Shown here: piece by piece, positions 1-6,245 of the stretch
How the letters are laid out: each line of letters opens with the position of its first letter
How positions within the stretch are numbered: the first letter of the stretch is position 1
NCBI GenBank assembly: GCA_934202965.1
Contig: CAKPYN010000036.1
Location: forward strand, 1 to 8,491
DNA: 8,491 nt
From: an uncultured Megasphaera sp.
GTDB lineage: Bacteria; Bacillota; Negativicutes; Veillonellales; Megasphaeraceae
Direction: 5' to 3'
Position numbers and translations under genes: made by a program
Notes under the pieces: generated by a model
Databases searched by the model: none
Seen by the model: the letters and a program-made list of their open reading frames with translations, nothing else
What the model was told of the DNA's origin: nothing

Positions 1-659
1 TGACGAGTTTCTTTTAGTGCAGAAAATTGTGCCAGTAAATCTGGCTTTTTCGAGCTTTGATAGGTATAATCCGGCATGGCTTCTTTCGCTTTTTCAACAG
101 CAGCTTTGAAATCATAGTATACCTGCCATTTGGATTCGACTAAGTTTTTTCCGGTTTGGCGCAGCAGGAATGCGGGATGGTAGGTCGGCATAACCGGAAT
201 GCCGTGATACTCAAACCATTTGCCGCGGTTACGCATGATACTGGCTGTACGGCCGTAAAAATATTGAAATGCCACTTTGCCAAGACAAACGATTACTTTA
301 GGTTGAATCAATTCAATTTCTTTTACTAAATGGATGTTCGCGCAGTATTTTCCTTCTTCCAATGTTGGCGTACGGTTGTTTTGCGGACGGCATTTGACGA
401 TATTTGTGACGTAGACGTGATCTCGCGTCAGACCAACACTCCATAATGCTTTATCCAATAATTGACCTGACGGGCCTACCAACGGTACACCGTATTCATC
501 TTCCACACCGCCGGGGCCTTCGCCGACAAACATGAGGGGAGAATTGACATCTCCTGAATACCGTGTAGGACCTCGATTTCCTTCATGACGCAGTTTGCAT
601 GCCGTACATTGCATGAGGTGCTGCAGCCATGGGGTCATTTCTTCATCTGTCATGATCAT
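1..659 (-). CDS. Family 4 uracil-DNA glycosylase, 3' end cut by window edge
   Basis: Removes uracil from DNA produced by cytosine deamination or dUTP misincorporation, the first step of base excision repair in the cytoplasm. About 219 codons are visible and the frame stays open to base 1, so the C-terminus is missing. The four iron-sulfur cysteines have the family 4 pattern: C18 and C21 (CxxC), then C90 and C106 (C-x15-C). Motif A is GEGPGGVED at residues 46-54, and motif B is HPAFLLR at 161-167. Many family members have GEAPG where this one has GEGPG. The chosen start is the first ATG, placed 7 bases after AAGGA. A second in-frame ATG two codons later (653) is possible. The gene begins one base after the ybaK stop codon and its ribosome site lies within the last codons of ybaK, so the two are almost certainly co-transcribed and probably translationally coupled. 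Confidence 0.93.
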   Translation of the reverse strand, partial: MIMTDEEMTPWLQHLMQCTACKLRHEGNRGPTRYSGDVNSPLMFVGEGPGGVEDEYGVPLVGPSGQLLDKALWSVGLTRDHVYVTNIVKCRPQNNRTPTLEEGKYCANIHLVKEIELIQPKVIVCLGKVAFQYFYGRTASIMRNRGKWFEYHGIPVMPTYHPAFLLRQTGKNLVESKWQVYYDFKAAVEKAKEAMPDYTYQSSKKPDLLAQFSALKETR

Positions 660-660
660 G

Positions 661-1161
661 TTACCTTCCTTTCGATGCTGGATGGGTTGTAAGAGGGCAT
701 ACTACAGCGTGTATCAAGTCGATAATTGCTTGTGGTGTGACGAGAATTTGCTGACCGCGTATGCCGGCACTCAAACTAATCGTATTATATTGTGTAGCAG
801 CCACATCAAAATAAGTAGGAAATTGTTTTTTCATGCCAATCGGAGAACAGCCGCCACGAATATAGCCGGTAAGCTGCGGCAGTTCCTTGACATGCAGAAG
901 CTGTACACTTTTATTGCCGCTACAGAACGCCGCTTTTTTTAAATCTAATTCGGCATCACTGGGGATACAAAAAACGACGGGACCTGTTATATTTCCCTTT
1001 CCTACCAGTGTTTTGAATAGTTGCCCTGGATTCATACCGAGTAGGGCTGCTGCATGTATGCCGGAAAGGTCGTCTTCTGTATATTCGTATATTTTGGCTG
1101 TATAGGGAATGTGTTGCTTGTCTAATATGCGCATGACATTTGTTTTCTTTTGTTTAGCCAT
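661..1161 (-). CDS. ybaK: YbaK/EbsC-type Cys-tRNA(Pro) deacylase
   Basis: Predicted trans-editing enzyme that hydrolyses cysteine wrongly attached to tRNA(Pro) by prolyl-tRNA synthetase, protecting translation from Pro-to-Cys errors. The 166-residue length is typical of free-standing YbaK proteins. The motif FKTLV at residues 49-53 carries the expected essential lysine (K50), and GGCSPIGMKK at 103-112 is the family signature loop. AAAGGA lies 10 bases upstream of the ATG. It is the first gene of a minus-strand pair with the uracil-DNA glycosylase, behind a good sigma-A-type promoter at 1194-1222. Other members of this superfamily (ProX, the prolyl-tRNA synthetase INS domain) edit Ala-tRNA(Pro). 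The GGCSPxGxKK motif favours YbaK, but substrate specificity is inferred from the family. Confidence 0.92.
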   Translation of the reverse strand: MAKQKKTNVMRILDKQHIPYTAKIYEYTEDDLSGIHAAALLGMNPGQLFKTLVGKGNITGPVVFCIPSDAELDLKKAAFCSGNKSVQLLHVKELPQLTGYIRGGCSPIGMKKQFPTYFDVAATQYNTISLSAGIRGQQILVTPQAIIDLIHAVVCPLTTHPASKGR

Positions 1162-1193
1162 TCATACCGCATCCTTTGATAGAAATTACTTTA

Positions 1194-1222
1194 ACTATAC
1201 CAAGATATGGCTTTTTTTTCAA
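1194..1222 (-). promoter_or_regulatory. Sigma-A-like promoter for ybaK-udg
   Basis: On the minus strand, TTGAAA (1217-1222) is followed by a 17-base spacer and TATAGT (1194-1199). Each hexamer matches the consensus at five of six positions. Transcription would start near 1187, giving a short leader of about 25 bases before the ybaK ATG. It lies back to back with the promoter of the plus-strand amidase operon, and the elements do not overlap. Confidence 0.75.
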
Positions 1223-1278
1223 GCTGGCGACGAAACGAGAACGGCATCAAAAAAGTTGGGGCACAGTATATTGTGTTT

Positions 1279-1307
1279 TAGACATAATTCTTCTATAATT
1301 TTACAAT
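1279..1307 (+). promoter_or_regulatory. Promoter for the amidase-permease-M20 operon
   Basis: TAGACA (1279-1284), a 17-base spacer and TACAAT (1302-1307) match the sigma-A consensus at five of six positions in each hexamer. An overlapping alternative shifted 8 bases upstream is TTGTGT (1271-1276), 17 bases, and a perfect TATAAT (1294-1299). Either would give a leader of roughly 30-40 bases. I cannot decide between them from sequence; both may be used. Confidence 0.65.
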
Positions 1308-1341
1308 ATAAAAGTATATAAAGAAGAAAGAAGGTGTCTGT

Positions 1342-2127
1342 ATGAAAATTGCAGCGATTCAGCTGGATGCTGTGTTAGGTCAGGTTGAGGCGAATTATGC
1401 AGCCGTTGAAAAGGCGATTGGCGAAGCGGCCCATACCGGTGCCGATATCGTCGTGCTTCCTGAAATGTGGAACACGTCGTTTTATCCGACGAATGTGCAG
1501 GACTTGGCCGATGATCAAGGGAAACGCACCCAGCATGTTTTGATGACGCTGGCTAAAACATATGGGATACATATTGTTGGCGGCTCTGTAGCTGTCCGTA
1601 AAGAGAATAGCGTATATAATACAACGTATATTGTCAATCGACAGGGACAGATAGTTGGTACGTATGATAAAGTCCATTTATTTGCGCCGGGAGGAGAAGA
1701 TGCGGTATTTCAAGCCGGCAATGCCTTATCGGTATTTACGCTGGATGGGATTACGATGGCTTCCATTATTTGCTATGACTTGCGATTTACAGAATGGGTT
1801 CGTATGGCAGCACTGCAAGGAGCCAAGGTGCTTTTTGTACCAGCTGCCTGGCCGGACGTGCGTATCGATCATTGGCAAATTTTAAATCGAGCCAGAGCGA
1901 TTGAAAATCAACTGGTTGTAGTCGCTGTCAATCAGTGCGGTGTTGCTGGAACGCTCCAGTTTGGCGGCCATTCTATGATTATTGATCCCTTAGGCAACGT
2001 ATTGGCAGAAGAAGAGAAAGAGCCTGCGATACTTACTGCGGATGTAAATATAGAAGCGATTGATTCTATTCGCGAAACTATCAATGTATTTCGTGATAGA
2101 AGACCGTCATTATATCATTTATCGTAA
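1342..2127 (+). CDS. Nitrilase-superfamily carbon-nitrogen hydrolase (omega-amidase-like)
   Basis: Predicted cytoplasmic amidase that cleaves a C-N bond through a thioester on cysteine. The catalytic triad is visible: E41 in LPEMW, K110 in YDKVHLF and C144 in CYDLRF. A supporting glutamate (E119) lies in the APGGED segment. The 261-residue single-domain length and the CYDLRF, PAAWP and ARAIENQ blocks are those of the YafV/MtnU/Nit2 branch, whose characterised members hydrolyse 2-oxoglutaramate or 2-oxosuccinamate to the 2-oxoacid and ammonia. That activity is inferred, and N-carbamoyl or other amide substrates remain possible. AGAAGG lies about 7 bases before the ATG. It is the first gene of a three-gene operon, with the permease starting 17 bases downstream. 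I see no methionine-salvage genes nearby, so an MtnU-like pathway role is not supported by context. Confidence 0.9.
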   Translation: MKIAAIQLDAVLGQVEANYAAVEKAIGEAAHTGADIVVLPEMWNTSFYPTNVQDLADDQGKRTQHVLMTLAKTYGIHIVGGSVAVRKENSVYNTTYIVNRQGQIVGTYDKVHLFAPGGEDAVFQAGNALSVFTLDGITMASIICYDLRFTEWVRMAALQGAKVLFVPAAWPDVRIDHWQILNRARAIENQLVVVAVNQCGVAGTLQFGGHSMIIDPLGNVLAEEEKEPAILTADVNIEAIDSIRETINVFRDRRPSLYHLS

Positions 2128-2128
2128 A

Positions 2129-2136
2129 AAGGAGAG
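2129..2136 (+). promoter_or_regulatory. Ribosome-binding site supporting a GTG start
   Basis: AAGGAGAG begins one base after the amidase stop codon. The GTG at 2145 is about 10 bases downstream of its GGAG core. The next in-frame ATG, at 2154, would be about 19 bases away, too far for this site. The permease therefore most likely starts with GTG. Confidence 0.7.
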
Positions 2137-2144
2137 CGTTCATT

Positions 2145-3104
2145 GTGGCTGGAATGATTCATGGCCTGCAGGGAATTTTTGAAATATTATTTATTATTGG
2201 CATTGGATTTATATTAGCCCAAAAAGGGTGGTTTGCCGCTGATATGAGTGCGTTGTTAACGAAACTTGTCATGAAAATTGCATTGCCGTTATACATGTTG
2301 TGTCAGCTGGAAAAGGATTTTACCCATGATTCACTGTTGCAAATTGCACCGGATTTATTGCTGCCCTTTTCTTCTATTTTACTGGCATATATAGTTGGGC
2401 GCATTGCGGTTAAGTTGCTTCATATTCGGCAGGACAGACAAGGTGTATTTATTACATGTTTTTTTATTGCTAATACCATCTTTATTGGTCTGCCCGTTAA
2501 TTTGGCGTTATTTGGTACGCAGAGCGTGCCTTCTGTGATGTTATATTATATGGCGAATACAACTATGTTTTGGACATTGGGCGTGTATCATATTGTTAAT
2601 GACAGCACGGGCGGTGAGAAGGCAATGCCTCTTTTTTCACTTCAAACGCTAAAAAAAGTATTTTCACCGCCATTGTTGGGGTTTTTAATTGGGTTGGCCT
2701 TTATTTTAGCCAATATCCAGCTGCCTGAGTTTTTATTGGTATCGTTTCAATATGTAGGGAATTTGGCAACGCCCTTATCACTGATGGTCATTGGTATTGA
2801 AATGAGCAGTATTTCGCTGGCGAGTGTACACTGGGATAGAGACTTGGTAGGGGCATTATGCGGGCGGTTTATCATATGCCCTCTTTGTGTGTTGGCATTG
2901 CTGCCTGTTATAGTGGTTACGCCGATGTCCACGCAAGTATTTACTATGCAGGCCAGTATGCCGGCCATGACACAGATGACCGTCGTGGCGAAAGCCGTAG
3001 GAGCTGATGTCAAATATGCAACGCAAGTTAGTTTCTTATCAGTCGTATTAGGATTAATAGTCATTCCGTTGTATATGTTTATCTTGGAATCATTAGGAGT
3101 ATAG
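2145..3104 (+). CDS. AEC (auxin efflux carrier) family permease
   Basis: A 319-residue, strongly hydrophobic membrane protein with about ten predicted membrane segments. The first (about residues 9-26) and second (about 36-54, containing IALPL) are followed by a loop and further helices. Family hallmarks are the block at 109-124 (NTIFIGLPV followed by ALFG), SPPLLGFLIGL in the middle of the chain, and TPLSLMVIGIEM beyond it. Bacterial AEC proteins include malate and other organic-anion transporters as well as uncharacterised exporters, so the substrate and direction here are unknown. It lies between two amide-cleaving enzymes with gaps of 17 and 4 bases, which suggests it moves their substrate or product. 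The start is GTG and the stop is TAG. Confidence 0.88.
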   Translation: MAGMIHGLQGIFEILFIIGIGFILAQKGWFAADMSALLTKLVMKIALPLYMLCQLEKDFTHDSLLQIAPDLLLPFSSILLAYIVGRIAVKLLHIRQDRQGVFITCFFIANTIFIGLPVNLALFGTQSVPSVMLYYMANTTMFWTLGVYHIVNDSTGGEKAMPLFSLQTLKKVFSPPLLGFLIGLAFILANIQLPEFLLVSFQYVGNLATPLSLMVIGIEMSSISLASVHWDRDLVGALCGRFIICPLCVLALLPVIVVTPMSTQVFTMQASMPAMTQMTVVAKAVGADVKYATQVSFLSVVLGLIVIPLYMFILESLGV

Positions 3105-3108
3105 GGTA

Positions 3109-4272
3109 ATGAATATAGATATTTTAAAAAAAGAAATTACAAATCATGAAGAAGCAGCCTTTGCATTAAATTATCAGATTGCAAATGACCCTGAATTATC
3201 AGGTGAAGAATATCGCGCTTGTAAACGATATGTGAATGTATGCCGTTCCTTGGGAATGGAGGTTACAGAACAGTTTGCCAATGAGCCGACAGCATTTCAA
3301 GCTGTTGTTTGCCGTGCAGAACAGCCGGTCATGAACATTGCGCTTTTGGCAGAATACGACGCCCTGCCAGGTGTGGGACATGGATGCGGGCATTCAGCTA
3401 ATGGGGCCATGAGTTTTTTAGCAGCTGCTGCACTGCAGCATATGGATATACCCGTTAATATTGATTTAATAGGTACGCCTGATGAAGAACTTCATGGCGG
3501 CAAAGTGGGCATGTGTGAACAGAATGTGTTTAACGCATACGATTTAGCTTTAATGATTCATGTATCGCCGAATAGGACCACATCGAATTCTCACTTTTTG
3601 GCATTAGATGACTATCGCATTGCCTTTCATGGTCAAACGGCACATGCGGCCAGTGAACCATGGAATGGACGAAATGCGCTGAATGGAGCTGTATTAGCCA
3701 TGCATGCCATTGATATGCTGCGTCAGCATGTTCGGCCGGAAACACGGATTGGTGTGTATATGGTACAGGGGGGAACAGCGTCCAACATTATCCCGGATTA
3801 TGCTGAATTAGAATGCTGTATCCGTCATACAGAAAGAGCTTATTTAGATACAGTAGTTGCAAACATCATGAAATGTTTTGAAGGCGCAGCAATTGCGACG
3901 AATACGACCTATGATGTGAAACAAGTTGGTTATAAATTTGACAATATGATTTGGAATCATGCGGCAACTAAGGCAGTGGAAGATGTACTGGATGAAATGA
4001 GCATTCCCTGCCAAAATACAAATGATTGCGGCAGTTCGGATATAGGAAATGTAAGTCATCAATGCCCGGCGTTGCATTTGCATTTGGCTATGGGGAAAGT
4101 AGCTTGCCCGGAACATTCGGTACAAATTGCCAATATGGTCAAAAGCCCGGCAATTACGCATACGATTCGTCAAGGGGCGGAAATTATAGGCAGGCTGGTT
4201 TTGAAATTGGCATCTGACAATACATTGCGTCAGCAAATCAAAACCGAATTTTTACAAGAAGTGCAATCTTAA
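3109..4272 (+). CDS. M20-family amidohydrolase (AbgB/PM20D2-like)
   Basis: Predicted zinc-dependent hydrolase of N-acyl or N-aminoacyl amino acids and small dipeptides. Metal-site residues are visible in order: C93 and H95 in HGCGH (91-95), E126-E127 in PDEE, H151, and a C-terminal SSDIGNVSH segment at 309-317. The block FHGQTAHAA at 173-181 marks the dimerisation or lid domain. LAEYDALPG just before the metal site points to the ACY1L2/AbgB/PM20D2 branch rather than the IAA-hydrolase/YxeP branch. Substrates in that branch include p-aminobenzoyl-glutamate and beta-alanyl-lysine-type dipeptides; which applies here is unknown. The 387-residue length is normal and no signal peptide is evident, so it is cytoplasmic. 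It is the last gene of the operon. Its ribosome site (AGGAG, 9 bases before the ATG) lies within the final codons of the permease, which ends 4 bases upstream. Confidence 0.88.
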   Translation: MNIDILKKEITNHEEAAFALNYQIANDPELSGEEYRACKRYVNVCRSLGMEVTEQFANEPTAFQAVVCRAEQPVMNIALLAEYDALPGVGHGCGHSANGAMSFLAAAALQHMDIPVNIDLIGTPDEELHGGKVGMCEQNVFNAYDLALMIHVSPNRTTSNSHFLALDDYRIAFHGQTAHAASEPWNGRNALNGAVLAMHAIDMLRQHVRPETRIGVYMVQGGTASNIIPDYAELECCIRHTERAYLDTVVANIMKCFEGAAIATNTTYDVKQVGYKFDNMIWNHAATKAVEDVLDEMSIPCQNTNDCGSSDIGNVSHQCPALHLHLAMGKVACPEHSVQIANMVKSPAITHTIRQGAEIIGRLVLKLASDNTLRQQIKTEFLQEVQS

Positions 4273-4284
4273 TACGATATACCA

Positions 4285-4329
4285 AAAGAAGGAGTGGCAA
4301 CATGCATTTGCATGTGTCACTCCTTCTTT
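4285..4329. terminator. Long shared hairpin terminator between convergent genes
   Basis: A perfect 12-base outer stem pairs 4285-4296 with 4318-4329. It continues through a G-T pair and a C-G pair with one bulged A (4299), then a 7-base inner stem pairs 4300-4306 with 4309-4315 (ACATGCA/TGCATGT). That makes about 21 pairs around a very short loop. The outer arms are A-rich on one side and T-rich on the other, so each strand ends the stem with a T-rich stretch. It is therefore well placed to stop both the amidohydrolase operon (plus) and glutamate dehydrogenase (minus). No long separate U-tract follows the stem on the plus strand. Confidence 0.8.
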
Positions 4330-4348
4330 CTTTAGGGAGATATAGCCG

Positions 4349-4364
4349 CTCGTAAGAATACGAG
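4349..4364 (-). other. Small stem-loop just after the gdh stop codon
   Basis: A perfect 6-base stem, CTCGTA paired with TACGAG, closes a four-base loop. It starts 4 bases beyond the glutamate dehydrogenase stop codon. No U-tract follows, so it is not a terminator by itself. It may protect the mRNA 3' end or may be chance. Confidence 0.35.
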
Positions 4365-4368
4365 GTGA

Positions 4369-5718
4369 TTAGAAGACACCTTGAGCAAGCATTGCATCGG
4401 CAACTCGTTCAAAACCGGCAATGTTAGCACCGGCAACAAGGTTATATCCTAAGCCGTTGCGAGCGGATGCATCTTTACAATTTTTGTAAATAGTATTCAT
4501 GATATGGTGAAGTCGAGTATCTACTTCTTCTTCTGTCCAAACAAGACGTTCGCTGTTTTGGCTCATTTCTAATGCAGATACAGCAACACCGCCGGCATTT
4601 ACTGCCTTGGATGGAGCCACAATCATATCCTTTTGATCCAGTAAATATTTCAATGCGTCATTAGTTGTCGGCATGTTAGCAACTTCGATATAATACCGAA
4701 TCTTGTTTGCTGCGATTTGTTTCGCCTGTTCCAAATGCACGTCATTTTGCATCGCAGACGGCATGATGATATCTACTTTTCTGCCCCATGGTTTTTCACC
4801 CGGATAGAATTCTACGCCAAATTTATCTGCATAGTCTTGTACGCGGTTACGGCCGCTGCTGCGCATTTCGAGCAGATAATTGATTTTTTCTTCCGTTACG
4901 ACACCGTCTGGATCATAAATATATCCGTCCGGACCAGATAAGGTAACAACTTTGGCACCCAGTTCAGCAGCTTTTTTGCAGATGCCCCATGTAACGTTGC
5001 CGAAGCCTGCAGCAGCAATTGTTTTTCCCTTAATATCTTGGCCGTCATCTTTTAATACGTTTTCCAAGAAGTATACGGCACCATAACCGGTTGCTTCCGG
5101 ACGGATAAGGGAACCGCCAAAGCTAAAGCCCTTGCCTGTTAATACGCCATTTTCAAACGCGCCTTTCAAACGACGATATTCACCAAATAAATAGCCGATT
5201 TCACGACCGCCAACACCCATATCGCCAGCTGGTACGTCAATGTCCGGACCAATGTAACGATATAAACCTTGCATAAAGCTTTGGCAGAAACGCATAATTT
5301 CAGCATCTGATTTACCTGTCGGATCAAAATCAGATCCGCCTTTAGCACCACCGATGGGAAGGCCAGTTAATGCATTTTTGAATATTTGTTCAAATCCCAA
5401 GAATTTAATAATGCCGGGATATACATTTTTCTGGAAACGAAGTCCGCCTTTGTATGGTCCAATAGCGCCATTGAATTGGAAACGGTATCCTGTATTGGTA
5501 TGATAGTTTCCTGCATCATCCTGCCAAACAACGCGGAATGTAAATTGACGTTCCGGTTCTACTAAACGGTTTAATAAATCAAATTTTTCGTATTCTGGAT
5601 GTTTTTCTACGACCGGTTCCAATGACGAAAAAACTTCTTCGACCGTTTGCACGAATTCCGGTTCATTAGCATATTTGGTTCTTACTTTTTCGATTACGGA
5701 TTCAAGATACTTGTTCAT
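4369..5718 (-). CDS. gdhA: Glutamate dehydrogenase, probably NAD-dependent
   Basis: Interconverts glutamate with 2-oxoglutarate plus ammonia; a cytoplasmic enzyme, hexameric in this family. The 449-residue length fits family I bacterial enzymes. Substrate and catalytic residues are all present: K90 (PYKGGLRF), K114, K126 (PIGGAKGGSDFDP), D166 (PAGDMGVGG) and S381 (SKAVNAGGVAVS). They sit exactly one position beyond the mature Clostridium symbiosum numbering, which I recall from the literature. The Rossmann turn is GFGNV at 238-242 and the second strand ends in SGPDG at 261-265. F239, P263 and D264 correspond to residues reported to favour NAD over NADP in C. symbiosum, so an automatic 'NADP-specific' label may be wrong. 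The ATG at 5718 is chosen because GAGGTG lies 6 bases upstream; a GTG nine bases earlier is part of that ribosome site. Transcribed alone, convergent with the amidohydrolase operon. Confidence 0.95.
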   Translation of the reverse strand: MNKYLESVIEKVRTKYANEPEFVQTVEEVFSSLEPVVEKHPEYEKFDLLNRLVEPERQFTFRVVWQDDAGNYHTNTGYRFQFNGAIGPYKGGLRFQKNVYPGIIKFLGFEQIFKNALTGLPIGGAKGGSDFDPTGKSDAEIMRFCQSFMQGLYRYIGPDIDVPAGDMGVGGREIGYLFGEYRRLKGAFENGVLTGKGFSFGGSLIRPEATGYGAVYFLENVLKDDGQDIKGKTIAAAGFGNVTWGICKKAAELGAKVVTLSGPDGYIYDPDGVVTEEKINYLLEMRSSGRNRVQDYADKFGVEFYPGEKPWGRKVDIIMPSAMQNDVHLEQAKQIAANKIRYYIEVANMPTTNDALKYLLDQKDMIVAPSKAVNAGGVAVSALEMSQNSERLVWTEEEVDTRLHHIMNTIYKNCKDASARNGLGYNLVAGANIAGFERVADAMLAQGVF

Positions 5719-5724
5719 AAAAAT

Positions 5725-5730
5725 CACCTC
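5725..5730 (-). promoter_or_regulatory. Ribosome-binding site fixing the gdhA start
   Basis: GAGGTG on the minus strand lies 6 bases before the ATG at 5718. The in-frame GTG at 5727-5725 is part of this sequence, so it cannot be the start, and the protein begins MNKYLES. Confidence 0.8.
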
Positions 5731-5770
5731 GTTAAAATTTTTTAATGATATGTTTCACCCTAAATGCTTC

Positions 5771-5787
5771 CTATGACCACATCATAG
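5771..5787. repeat. Palindrome overlapping the gdhA -10 and start region
   Basis: CTATGA and TCATAG are perfect inverted 6-base arms separated by 5 bases. The arms cover the proposed -10 box (5781-5786) and reach the likely transcription start near 5774. This geometry is typical of an operator for a dimeric repressor, but I do not recognise the motif and no regulator gene is in the window. Confidence 0.5.
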
Positions 5788-5809
5788 CATGATTTTTTTG
5801 GTTTGGAAA
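5781..5809 (-). promoter_or_regulatory. Extended -10 promoter for gdhA
   Basis: On the minus strand TTTCCA (5804-5809, four of six consensus matches) is separated by 17 bases from TATGAT (5781-5786, five of six). The TGC directly before the -10 makes it an extended -10 element. Transcription would begin near 5774, giving a 5' leader of about 55 bases. Confidence 0.65.
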
Positions 5810-5818
5810 TACCACAAT

Positions 5819-6160
5819 GTGAAAATTAATTTTGTTTGAGGAAATAAAAAATATAAAAATTAATCAAAAACGTAATTTTTTTTACTTTATGCTTTAAAAT
5901 TTTATTGGAAACAAATAAAAAAATAATTGTATTCCTAAAAATTATTCGTTGAATATATAAAAGTCATAGATAAAAACGAGGTATATTAATTTTGAAATAT
6001 TGTAATATATTATACTAATTACTGTGAAATAGGCGGTATATTTACGAAAAAAGAAAAGAAATCAAGGACTGAAAAAATATAGATACAGTATATAAAGAGG
6101 AATAGAAAATATATAGGAGCAAATCCACAAGGCGATAGCGGATATTTCTATTTAAACCTA
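5819..6160. other. AT-rich gene-free region between gdhA and fbp
   Basis: No credible coding frame is present on either strand and base composition is much more AT-rich than the genes. I see a perfect 12-base palindrome AAAATTAATTTT near 5822-5833, a small inverted repeat TATTC-GTT-GAATA at 5943-5955, and many A/T tracts that could bend DNA or serve as UP-like elements. TTGAAA at 5992-5997 has no well-spaced -10 box. No riboswitch or structured RNA that I recognise is present. Confidence 0.5.
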
Positions 6161-6245
6161 GTCACAATAGAAAAGATAGTGTACAATAGAAATGAAATAA
6201 GAAAAAATAGTATACCATATTTAAAATATAAAGGAGCAAAACACC
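6111..6245 (+). repeat. Duplicated start-like sequence upstream of fbp
   Basis: The sequence around the fbp ribosome site (ATATAAAGGAGCAAAA followed by CACC and ATGG) has an imperfect copy roughly 120 bases upstream, beginning at 6111 (ATATAGGAGCAAAT followed by CCACAAGG). Both share ATATA, GGAGCAAA and a CCA/CACC element. In the upstream copy AAGG stands where ATGG would be, so it has a ribosome-binding sequence but no start codon. It could be a relic of a duplication or an earlier start, a standby ribosome site, or coincidence in A-rich sequence. Confidence 0.4.
6161..6189 (+). promoter_or_regulatory. Candidate fbp promoter with overlapping direct repeat
   Basis: GTCACA (6161-6166, four of six) and TACAAT (6184-6189, five of six) are separated by 17 bases. 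The predicted start near 6196 gives a leader of about 50 bases. The 10-base sequence ACAATAGAAA occurs at 6164-6173 and again at 6185-6194, exactly 21 bases apart (two helical turns), covering both promoter boxes. Other AT-rich positions in the 400 bases upstream could also serve as promoters. Confidence 0.5.

Noticed and set aside
595..942. 115-codon plus-strand frame
   Set aside because: Lies entirely antisense to ybaK and the glycosylase, both of which have clear catalytic motifs; no family resemblance.
1109..1321. 70-codon plus-strand frame across the ybaK-amidase gap
   Set aside because: Overlaps the start of ybaK and both divergent promoters; no ribosome site or protein motif.
3844..4236. 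130-codon minus-strand frame
   Set aside because: Antisense shadow of the M20 amidohydrolase, with no ribosome site and no recognisable domain.
5719..5727. Upstream GTG start adding three residues (M-I-F) to glutamate dehydrogenase
   Set aside because: The GTG is part of the GAGGTG ribosome-binding site; the ATG at 5718 has ideal spacing and matches the family N-terminus.
5819..5835. CodY-like box near gdhA
   Set aside because: Only about ten of fifteen positions fit the consensus, which is expected by chance in such AT-rich sequence.
5992..6020. TTGAAA-based promoter upstream of fbp
   Set aside because: The nearest good -10 (TATACT at 6011) is only 13 bases away, too close for a normal sigma-A promoter.
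6194..6202. ATG AAA TAA minimal upstream ORF before fbp
   Set aside because: No ribosome site, and the ATG sits at or before the predicted transcription start.
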